Assembly (NCBI GenBank): GCA_032209605.1
Contig: JASFXZ010000074.1
Span: 124,001-188,000 of the forward strand
Direction: 5' to 3'
DNA length: 64,000 nucleotides
Source: Mactromeris polynyma
Lineage: Eukaryota; Mollusca; Bivalvia; Venerida; Mactridae
Each line of letters begins with the position of its first letter. The first letter of the stretch is position 1. A program made the position numbers and the translations under genes. Positions 55,201 through 64,000 of the stretch are shown here, one piece after another. The notes beneath the pieces are model-generated. The model made no database searches. It was not told the DNA's origin and saw nothing but the letters and a program-made list of their open reading frames with translations.

Positions 55201-55754
55201 TATGTAAGAGATTGTTCGATGCCCGTTGCGAAAAGTGCGTTGTACCAGTTAATTGACAAATATTTAAGGTGATATGACAGATATCAGCCCTCTTATTTCG
55301 TTGTGCCTTGTACTGTAGTTGATCGGAATTTATTTTAATAGCATAACTCGCGTGTTTACACAAAGTACTCATGTACTACATTTTAACTGTCACATGCTTC
55401 CCGTTGTGAGTGGATATTTATATACTGATCGTGACAAGTTATATAGACTGTCTTTTGTAAATTAAAACCAATTACGTATCGAGGGTAATGTACGGATTTA
55501 AAACCCGATGAATATTTACTATGTGTAAATGTATTGCGTGCACGGTGTAAGTTGTTTATACTCGATTAAGATCACTGAATGACCGGGATGTGTTTGAAAA
55601 TTAACTGTTGTTTACACCACTCATGATCAGTCGTGTCTGTTTATGTTAAATCATTGGGAAACCTCGGTAAACACCACCATATATATTTTATTGTTTGTGA
55701 CAGGAATATGAACAGCGTTTAAACTTTTTGAACCAATGTTCTCAAATGGGTGAG

Positions 55755-56133
55755 TAGTTTGATATTAATATGGTTTTCATAGGTTATTTATATGGTTTTC
55801 ATATGATATTTATATGGTTATCTTAGTAATATGGTTTTCATATTATATTAATATTGTTTTCATGTAATATTTATATGGTTTTCATATGATATTTATATGG
55901 TTATCTTAGTAATATGGTTTTCATATTATATTAATATTGTTTTCATGTAATATTTATATGGTTTTCATATGATATTTTTATATGTTTTTCTATATGTTAT
56001 TAATAAGGTTTTCATATGATATTAATATGGTTTTCATATTAATATTAATAGGGTTTTTCATATGATATTTTTATATGTTTTTTATATGTTATTAATATTG
56101 GTTTTCATATTATATTAATATGGTTTTCATATA
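55755..56133 (+). repeat. 22-bp satellite, degenerate array in unit B
   Basis: Same TGGTTTTCATATGATATT core with many indels. The orthologous array in unit A is more regular. Confidence 0.88.
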
Positions 56134-56612
56134 CATAGTACTTCGTTTCGGCGTAAATAATAACCAAACTCAGATACAAAAATGTAGTTCAATTTCCGGA
56201 CCAGGAATGTTATTGTTCTTATAAACTCAACTCTGATTACGAACTCATTTAAAAATTCAGTAAATCAACTTTCATGTTCAGTTTTGTTCATGTTTTGACA
56301 AAAAAAGAAAAGAAAAATAGCTTTCATACAGTTAGAACAACAATACACTATAATGCATTATCAGAGAATGTACCAATAACGTGTTCCTCTGTTTTTGTCG
56401 AAAGAAGTCAAACTATAAACTTCAAGTTTTTACACAAGCCTTGGTTTTGTACGTGTGTAACATGATATAACAAGCTTTTTGAATAGGTATTATGATACAC
56501 TTATTCGTACTAAAGATGTATAGCCAATGAAGGAACAACACTGGAAAAAGTCCGTTCAAATAATTTACGTTCTGATGGGACAGATAGATGTTCTACAAAA
56601 TATAAATTACAA

Positions 56613-56880
56613 CCGTCTCCCGTGGTCGAGTGGTTGAGGCATTCGCCTTGGGAGCGGGAGGTCATAGGATCGAATCCCGGTATGCTCTGATATGGCCGGT
56701 TGGTGAACCACCAGCTAGTTATATAATAATGGTTACCGTGAGTCTACATGCCTGATGCCTGGCATTAAAGGATAGGAATCGGGAAGTAAATGTACTCAGA
56801 AAGGATGTGTCTCATAAGTCAGAAATGGCTGGCCCTTTAAGTGGGGGTGACATTATCATAAATAAACACTTTGTAAATTT
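56613..56880 (+). mobile_element. tRNA-derived SINE, copy 3
   Basis: Same head and body as the copy at 50626; B box GATCGAATCCC. It is the duplicate of that copy in the second unit and has a slightly shorter segment after the B box. Confidence 0.88.
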
Positions 56881-57456
56881 GTTTACAGCCATGTATTATG
56901 TAATCATTACCTATGCACTGCTTTGTGTCACAGTTACAAAAACACTCCTTTATCTAGAAATAGACCTATTGCTCCACATCGCAACCGTATTGTATTTACA
57001 ATTATGATAGTAAACAGATTATGGACGAGTTCTTATGAAACTTAGGGTGTGAAGGTTCTAGTACTATCAATGTGTATCAATATAACCTTGAAGATATATC
57101 TGGCTCATCCGAACAGAATTGGCTTCATCCAGTACTGTTGTTGCATTGGCTAAACATCTCTAATAAGAACCATTGCAATGTATAACCGATTGAAAATCTA
57201 CTTGTTTACCATATTACTAACAGACACAACTTGTAATATAGCCTGATCGTAAAAAAAGAGGACGTTTTGCTTTCATTGTATGATGTTTTCATGCTTGTTT
57301 ATGCAAACCAATGAACATAAATTAAGCACAATATTACTTTAAATGGACGCGTCCTACTTATCGCGAGGGGTTATATAAAGTAATCTTAGTCAGACATAAT
57401 AGAACAATACCACCTCTGACGTAGACATCTATGATATAATTGCGTTTGTATACAAA

Positions 57457-57561
57457 TACAGTAAAACCTCGCTTTAAGACCATCTGAATAATAAGACCGC
57501 CTCAAAATAAAGAAAACAGTTTTCATGTATTGAACAGGTCTTTAAGTGATGTTTTATTGTA
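57457..57561. mobile_element. pogo-like MITE, copy 8 (hybrid or deleted)
   Basis: The left half matches 51477 onward. The right half resembles sequence near 53125-53160 of unit A. A deletion between two related elements in unit B would explain this. Confidence 0.75.
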
Positions 57562-57848
57562 TATAAATTATAATTTGTGTTGTTATTTCATAAATTGTAT
57601 AAATCCACAAACAGTTGGGAAGGAAGAACATAAAGGTTAATCAACATACACAAATACATGTATGTATGTTACAATGCAATCAATTAAATTTCAATTATAA
57701 TTACACTATTTGTATTGTTTGGATCGAGTAACTTTCGTTTTGAACTGACTTGAAGATACAAACTGTGTCTTGTATATTCTGAATGATCCACTGTTTCTGG
57801 TATACTGGACTAGCAATTGTTAGTCGAGAGTGAATTTACAATCAGAAA

Positions 57849-58030
57849 TACAGTAAAACCTCACTTAAAGACCACCTCGATATTGAGACCACCAAAAAAA
57901 TTAAGACCACAATTTCAAGTACATTTTTATGATTTTGCTCGTTATTTAACATCAATATTAAGACCACCTCAGTAAGAAGATCAGTTTCCAAGGGTCTCAA
58001 TAATGGTCTTATTATTGAGGTTTTACTGTA
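57849..58030. mobile_element. pogo-like MITE, copy 9
   Basis: TACAGTAAAACCTC start and GAGGTTTTACTGTA end; unit B counterpart of the copy at 53438. Confidence 0.88.
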
Positions 58031-58397
58031 TGTCCTTTATATGCCTATAACCTACGATCGATATGGTTTAAATTTGAGCTAGTATAAAAAGTTTCACATT
58101 GAAGATTCTACGTATCCACTAAACATACTATTTACGTGTCCACTTAACATACTATCTTTATTTACAACAGCTCGCGCCAAATACTATTTACATTCAAGTG
58201 TAAACAGAGAACCTACTTATTTTTGAGTGGAAACATAAAAATGTTATCATGTATGGTAAACTAGTACCTCATGAGCGCCTGTACTAGTTTATAGCATCAG
58301 TGCTTATAAGCGTCCTCTCTCTGCGTGTCTCTGCACTGGTCTAAAATGCTATCCCAACGCCAGTATTTCATATATAGTTCTAAAAATGCTACTGGAT

Positions 58398-58562
58398 AAA
58401 TGTTTATGGTCGGCCAGGCCATTGCTTGCGCCCTGTTCCCTTACGTATGTACCCTTGAGCCTCCTCAAATGTCTGATGTTTTATGAACTGTTTTTTTCAT
58501 GGAGGTCTGTGTGGAGAGGCATTGTCTTACGTATGTGGCGTTCCCTGTAGCAACTTATTCTC
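58398..58562 (+). repeat. Dispersed repeat, inverted partner of 9052-9212
   Basis: The complement of this block matches 9052-9212, including the gcattgtcttacgtatgtgg and GTTCCCTGTAGCAAC portions. Confidence 0.8.
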
Positions 58563-58954
58563 TCTTATTTGTTTGTATTATTGTTACCAGCAATAATTGT
58601 ACTATCAGAAATAATTGAGCTATTTAATTGAGTCGATAACAAAATGAAACAAATTAGGTTCAAAATTGCAGCCTGTTTTATCACGACCGAAGATAATGTA
58701 AACAACAATGGCGGGCTAGCACCTTTGACCAGTATATATAAGTTATTCATTTCGTTCTGTATTTTAACCCATCACGAGAACATTATAATTGAATCGATTA
58801 CCGTAACTTGATAGCTGGAAGTCGGCAGTTTTATATTTTAGTTAAAGAATACATTAAGATAAAGTTGTTTTGGTATTATATTCTCGAGTGCCAATATTAT
58901 AAGCCTAGTATGTTAATAATTTTGTCAACCGTGAATGGAAGTTTATTTTGACAC

Positions 58955-59130
58955 TACAGTAAAACCTCAATAATAAGACCACCATTGGGACCCTTGAAAA
59001 TTGGTCTTCTTAAGTTGAGGTGATGTAAATATTGAAGTTGAATAGAGCAAAACAGTGAAAATGGACTTTGTGGTAATGATTTAGAGGTGGTCTTATTATT
59101 GAGGTGATCTTTAAGTGAGGTTTTACTGTA
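58955..59130. mobile_element. pogo-like MITE, copy 10
   Basis: TACAGTAAAACCTC start and GAGGTTTTACTGTA end, in the region upstream of the transporter gene. Confidence 0.88.
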
Positions 59131-59852
59131 TTGTGTATATTTTTGCCTGCTCCATGTATGTAAACGTGCAGGTAAAAGGAACGAACATAATGCAGGATTG
59201 AAATAGATACGGGTATATAACTAAATGCACTGAATATATGAAACATAATCTGGTACTTTTTATAAAAGTTGAGCTAGTTATAAAATACTGTGAAAAAACT
59301 ATCATGTTAAAATTGTTAAAATATTCTCAGTTTTTCCGTTTCATTTGGTCTTCTGCAAGAGGAGGACAGCATTTTAATGTCTCAAGTCACATCAATCTTT
59401 GAAAAGCATACGGCGCAGCCGTACTAACATGGTTTTGATATTTGCATATCAGTGTTATGTAAACCAATCAAATATTACGTTAACCAACAAGGCATTTTCT
59501 CTTCAGCCGAACAACGTTTGTAATCTTGACGCAGATTGGTTAATCTTTCGATAAAAGCTACGTTACCATAACGAAATGCACCGAATTTCGGTGAATTTAC
59601 CGAAATCCATTTTGGATCAAGAGTGACCAGCAATTGTAACACCTCGGCATTTTTTTATGTTGCACAACAAATCTTATCTTTCAAATTGCGCCGATCATCT
59701 TTTTTCAAGATATATTTTGTTTAACATTCCGTTCCTTAGTAAAAATGTAAGCATATCACTGATACAGTGTTTATGTATTTGAAATACTAGATATTATGGC
59801 TATTATTTACGCTGCATTACCATGTATTATATAGCTCTGTTTTATATTTCAG

Positions 59853-62800
59853 CGTAACTTCTCCAGACGACTTCCTTTGTCACACCGTCACGTGATATAA
59901 ATTCACCAATCCACAATCAGTACGAAGACTTATACACTAAAGGCAACGATATAAAGTAAAATGACGAAACATCGCTCAAATAAAAACAGTTCACACAATA
60001 TTCATAAACACCAAATCAGACATTCACCTTGTGACAATGAAAGACGGACAAAATCACCTGGAAACGGTTGCTATAGAAACAACGCCACCGACTCTTCAGA
60101 CATGGAGGAAGATAGTGAGGCGAGTGATGTTTCTGATAGTTTAGTGAACGATGGAAAAACAACTACATCGTCTGTGTATGATGATGATAAATGTGTCGAA
60201 TCTACAAGGTTGTTGGGAACAAATTCAGATGAAATATTGAATGAAGGAGTACGAACGAAAACAGAAACTAGAGTGTGTTACTCCGCACTCAAAGATGAGA
60301 TTTCGTTGGATGATTCACTGTCCAGATCACATAAATCAAGTTCTAGAACTTCTTTATCAAACGTGTCTATTGATGAGGAACCGGAACCGGAAGTGAAAGG
60401 ATTTAGTTTGCGGAAATTATCACGTGATCAACTGATTATTTTGGTGGCCACGTGCACAACTAGTTTAGTTAGTTTCCTAAGCCTTTCCATAATAGCCCCG
60501 TTCTTCCCGCTTGAGGTAGGAATCGCATTTTACTTAAAGTTACGTATATTATAGTTCAGAATTTAAAAAATGGTAAAGTTGCAAAACTATGAAACAAAAA
60601 TGTCTTTAAATACACGTATACATGTCATATTGAAAATGTCTTTTAATATATGTATACATGTATGACTAAAAATGTCTTTAAATACATGTATACATGTTAT
60701 AATGAATACATGTATGTCTTTTCCTCATTAATTGCCAAATTATATACAATGTAAATATTTTAGGCCGGAAAACGTATTGTAAGGTGTATATACAAAAGAA
60801 AGATTAGTCACCAAATATGCATCATTGTCTCGTAGTTAGTGTTAATATTTTGTCCCAAAAAAACTACGTTGTCTCAACATAGATCTAACTTAGACCACAT
60901 TTGCAGAACTATACAAACAGATACGTGTATTTCCTCCTCCAATTTAGAGAGCAGAACAGTATATAAAGTTAAACATTACAAATATCTACGGAACAAGTAT
61001 GAATGTATATATGACGAATGTATACGTAGTAAATTCCTGAGACTAGTGATTCATTATTTCAAACATCAATACGCCAAACTATGATTATAAAAAGATGGTT
61101 TAATAGGCAAGGTGCATATTGCCAAGACGTAAATAATGTAAAGACTAGACATATTTCGAATTTAGAATAATCAATTGGCTTTAATGAACAAAATAAGAGT
61201 GAATCACAGTAATTTTCTATATTTTTTTCCTTAGGCCGACAAGAAGAATGTGAACAGTACGATATCAGGTTGGATATTTGGTGTTTACGCTTTGGTGCAA
61301 TTTATTGCTTCTCCTTTCTTCGGACATCTGGTAAGTTCTCATAGCTACAATACTATAAAGCTACTATTTTCTGACAAGCTACTGTACACATCTACATTTA
61401 ATTTTGATTTCAGTAACGTTTATATTTATTACATTGTTACAGTAAGACTTCAATAATAAGACCAACATTTGGAACCTTGAAAACTAGTATTCTAATTGAG
61501 GGGGTCTTAATATTGAGGTTGGATAAGGAGCAAAACAGTGAAAATGGACTTGACAATTGTGTGGATTTAATATTGAGGTGTTCTTACTATTGAGGTGGTC
61601 TTAAAGGGAGGTTTTACTGTAATTGTGTATATTCCATTTGGTGCTCATACATAAAGAAGCAGATAGACTGGTTTAGGTTCCGCTCCTCATCATGTAGCTG
61701 CAGGGCTCTAGAAATTCACTAGACCGACGTCCTGGGCAAGTCTAATCGCCGATTCGAGCTACCAACAGTTTAGTAAGACTTAGTTATGCATGCCTACTAA
61801 ACTGTTAATCCGTACCATAGTCTATGTTCGTACATATTTCAGTCTTCATATAGCTTAAATAATAGATTCTAATTCCGTTTCATCAGCACTCCAGCGTTCA
61901 CGCCGCCATATTGTGTTCGTGATATTCGAATGGTGTTTCCTAAAGTAGTGCCTTACGAACATCCAAGGCACTGGACGTAGTTGGCCGAGGTTTTCCGAAT
62001 GTATATATACCTTATACATTATTAACACCATCCATGTATATTTTTCAGATGCCCAAAGTAGGAAGCAGGTTTATGTATATTTCTGGATTATTTATATGTG
62101 GCGGCTGTTCTTTATTATTCGGGTAAGTATTTCAAACATTTTTAGACCATCCTTACAATGTTTATTGGCAGTAATCTTAAAACAAATTTGGTACGGTAAA
62201 AATACGAGTTGAGTACGTTATTTTTGATTAAAAAGGCGGAAGAAAATCGAGAATGACAGAGCAAGAAGAATATTGTGGGGACAATGTCGCCATGTCTGTC
62301 GGAATACCACGAACTAACATATTTCTTGATGGCCTTGCTCTCACATATTGTCTTGTATATCATATAACTAACAATGCTAGTACACTGATATAATTATTGA
62401 CGGAAGGGTATTTTCTTCAAAGAAATTGAAGCTGAAATCATGTGTTTTGTGAAACAGCAATGTCTAGTACACGTGTTTTCTATTATCCTTAAGCATTCTT
62501 TGTTTGCATTCGTGACTTATTCTTCTTTTGGTTAGCAAGGTTGATAGGTCGTTTTTGACAGTTAATGTAATGCACATGTACTGTTACAAATTGGAAACAA
62601 ATAGCAGGAAACGATTCTCCACCTTATACTACAATATTTATGATGATAAGATGACTAAAACTAAAGACTTGTTTACTTTATTCTTCTTAATATCCCACCT
62701 CCATTTTCTTGAACCCACCCGATTAACAAAATTACATCGGACCATGTTCTAAAAATTAAAGTAGTTGAACATACCAGAGTTGCTCATTATACAACAAATA

Positions 62801-63049
62801 TACACAAAATATATACTCTTTTGATGGATCGATCGGTTTTCCACAAAAATGTACAATAGTTGCCTTTAGAGAAAAGTATTTCCATTTTGCAGCGTGCTGG
62901 ACAGAGTGGACACCTCTGAAGATATTACACTATTTGTTTCGTTGTGTTTACTTACAAGAATACTTCTGGCATTAGGGAGTACAGGACTGAATAACGCTGG
63001 ATTTGTCTTCATCATAAAATATTTCCCTGACCACATAGCTACAGTATTT
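59853..63049 (+). CDS. SLC18B1-like: SLC18B1-like MFS transporter (5' part, four coding exons in window)
   Basis: SLC18B1 proteins are 12-helix major facilitator carriers, described in mammals as vesicular polyamine transporters using a proton gradient. The window holds the first 294 codons. Residues 1-155 are hydrophilic, Ser/Asp-rich and cytosolic by inference. TM1 is in LIILVATCTTSLVSFLSL followed by APFFPLE. TM2 is in STISGWIFGVYALVQFIASP, with FFGHLMPKVGSR as the MFS loop motif. TM3 is in YISGLFICGGCSLLFG. TM4-5 start in exon 4. APFFPxEAxKK and the spacing match SLC18B1 rather than SLC18A. The ATG at 59961 follows an in-frame TAA nine bases upstream. The gene continues beyond the right edge. 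Confidence 0.88.
59961..60515 (+). CDS. Transporter exon 1 (N-terminal tail and TM1)
   Basis: 185 codons, from MTKHRSNKNSSHNIHKHQIR through an acidic Ser-rich tail (SDMEEDSEASDVSDSL) to SLSIIAPFFPLE. Donor TTGAG|GTAGGA after 60515. A splice acceptor (TTATATTTCAG) at 59851-59852 suggests the exon's 5' UTR starts at 59853. The tail is longer than in human SLC18B1. Confidence 0.88.
60590..60720 (+). repeat. Short degenerate tandem repeat, ~45 bp x 3
   Basis: AAATGTCTTTAAATACA(C/T)GT followed by ATACATGT recurs three times in the first transporter intron. Confidence 0.75.
61235..61330 (+). CDS. Transporter exon 2 (TM2)
   Basis: Acceptor TTTTTCCTTAG|GCCGAC and donor CATCTG|GTAAGT, phase 0. It encodes ADKKNVNSTISGWIFGVYAL and VQFIASPFFGHL. 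Confidence 0.92.
61438..61621. mobile_element. pogo-like MITE, copy 11
   Basis: TACAGTAAGACTTC start and GAGGTTTTACTGTA end, in the second intron of the transporter gene. Confidence 0.86.
61703..61800 (+). mobile_element. CAGGGCT-ended TIR element, left-end relic
   Basis: CAGGGCTCTAGAAATTCACT and 'ACGTCCTGGGCAAGTCTAAT' match the left end of the element at 673-1000. No right end found. Confidence 0.6.
62049..62122 (+). CDS. Transporter exon 3 (TM3)
   Basis: Acceptor ATTTTTCAG|ATGCCC and donor TTCGG|GTAAGT. It encodes MPKVGSRFMYISGLFICGGC and SLLFG. Confidence 0.92.
62893..63049 (+). CDS. Transporter exon 4 (TM4-5 region)
   Basis: Acceptor CATTTTGCAG|CGTGCT and donor GTATTT|GTAAGT. It encodes VLDRVDTSEDITLFVSLCLL, then TRILLALGSTGLNNAGFVFI and IKYFPDHIATVF. 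GVLDRV and FPxxxATV match SLC18B1. Confidence 0.92.
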
Positions 63050-63411
63050 GTAAGTATAAACATATAGTATAACCACCCCAGAGTGGCCCTTTCTTTATCA
63101 ATAACTCACTTTTAAAAAACAATGTCGATGAAATTACTGCCAATTCAATAACCTAGCTCTCCCTCGCATCAACCTCTTCTCAACCGCCAAAGTGTATGTC
63201 TCCCAAAGGGTGTTGCTCTGCAGATGTTACACTCTATGTAACTTGTTACAATCAATTCCTTAGAGGTTTTGCCCACAACCCTTACTACCCTTCCTCTTAT
63301 AGTTTTTTCTCTAAATTTCCAAATTTTCGCAACTTTGTTCCCAATTCCATTCATCTCTTCCTATATACTCCCATATACTCGTAGTTATATTTTATACACA
63401 GTCCCTAATTT

Positions 63412-64000
63412 CAGTATTCCTGTTCCACGTACCGATTCTATTTAGCTTTATGTTGGCCTCTCCTTTCTCATACTTGTCCCTTATTTCAGTATTCCTGTTC
63501 CTCATACCGGTTCTATTTAGCTTTATGTTGGCCTCTCCTTTCTCATACTTGTGCCATATTTCAGTATTCCTGTTCCACATACCGGTTCTATTTAGCTTTA
63601 TGTTGGCCTCTCCTTTCTCATACTTGTCCCTTATTTCAGTATGCCTGTTCCACATACCGGTTCTATTTAGCTTTATGTTGGCCTCTCCTTTCTCATACTT
63701 GTCCCTTATTTCAGTATGCCTGTTCCACATACCGGTTCTATTTAGCTTTATGTTGGCCTCTCCTTTCTCATACTTGTCCCTTATTTCAGTATTCCTGTTC
63801 CACATACCGGTTCTATTTAGCTTTATGTTGGCCTCTCCTTTCTCATACTTGTCCCTTATTTCAGTATTCCTGTTCCACATACCGGTTCTATTTAGCTTCA
63901 TGTTGGCCTCTCCTTTCTCATGCTTGTCCCTAATTTCAGTATTCCTGTTCCTCATACCGGTTCTATTTAGCTTTATGTTGGCCTCTCCTTTCTCATACTT
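63412..64000. repeat. 75-bp minisatellite, about 7.8 copies, continuing past the window
   Basis: The unit contains TTTCAGTATTCCTGTTCCAC and TTTATGTTGGCCTCTCCTTT. The period is 25 codons, so the minus strand stays open for 187 codons as repeats of NTEIRDKYEKGEANIKLNR. It lies in the transporter's fourth intron. With no start context, no splice signals and near-identical copies, I treat it as non-coding. Confidence 0.93.

Larger units (their letters stand above)
55201..58079 (+). repeat. Tandem segmental duplication, unit B (2.9 kb)
   Basis: Second copy of unit A, starting directly at the right TA of the Tc1-like element and ending at AAATTTGAGC before 58080. Shorter satellite, and lacking the 1.5-kb block of unit A. 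Confidence 0.92.
58080..59852. other. Region upstream of the transporter gene
   Basis: Contains the dispersed repeat at 58398, a right-end relic of the ACTGGTCAAAAG element near 58715 and a pogo-like MITE (58955). The promoter and first non-coding exon of the transporter gene are probably here or farther left, but I cannot place them. Confidence 0.5.

Noticed and set aside
63392..63955. 187-codon minus-strand frame with 25-residue repeats as a gene
   Set aside because: Pure 75-bp minisatellite inside an intron, with no splice or start context.

Overview
The window is AT-rich animal nuclear DNA with spliced genes, long introns and many short transposon relics. The mixture (tRNA-derived SINEs, foldback and MITE-like elements, a CR1/L2-type LINE, degenerate 'TGACCTTGACC' repeats and repeats containing 'CGCTCACCTGAG') resembles bivalve mollusc genomes. 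That assignment is inference; the species cannot be read from the window. No prokaryotic or organellar sequence was seen.

Three protein-coding loci can be supported. (1) Minus strand, 27952 down to 3740: a complete 17-coding-exon gene for an ARHGAP18/28/40-type Rho GTPase-activating protein. I rebuilt it exon by exon; every junction is GT-AG, all phases agree, and it gives 896 codons plus a stop. (2) Plus strand, 41247-42642: a small two-coding-exon gene for a 94-residue acidic protein I do not recognise, downstream of a CpG-containing segment near 40.5-40.68 kb. (3) Plus strand, from 59961 to beyond the right edge: the first four coding exons of an SLC18B1-like major facilitator transporter (vesicular polyamine transporter family).

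Layout. 1-3.7 kb: 3' flank of the RhoGAP gene with small inverted-repeat elements. 3.7-28 kb: the RhoGAP gene; its introns carry SINEs, foldback hairpins, pogo-like MITEs and minisatellites, and its first coding intron contains a 12-copy, 82-bp array that repeats the 3' splice site together with the start of exon 2. 28-34.4 kb: intergenic or upstream non-coding DNA. 34.5-36.0 kb: a 5'-truncated non-LTR retrotransposon with an intact reverse transcriptase frame. 36-40.5 kb: intergenic, with two CpG-bearing promoter candidates. 40.5-42.7 kb: the small gene. 42.7-49.1 kb: non-coding, with local tandem duplications and a 1-kb heptanucleotide satellite. 49.15-58.08 kb: two tandem copies of a multi-kilobase segment with a dead Tc1-like transposon lying exactly at their junction. 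58-59.9 kb: upstream of the transporter. 59.96-64 kb: transporter exons, ending in a 75-bp minisatellite that runs off the window.

The genes show no sign of a shared pathway. The most unusual structures are the multiplied splice-acceptor array in the RhoGAP gene and the transposon-marked tandem duplication. I found no convincing evidence for a wholly new biological system.
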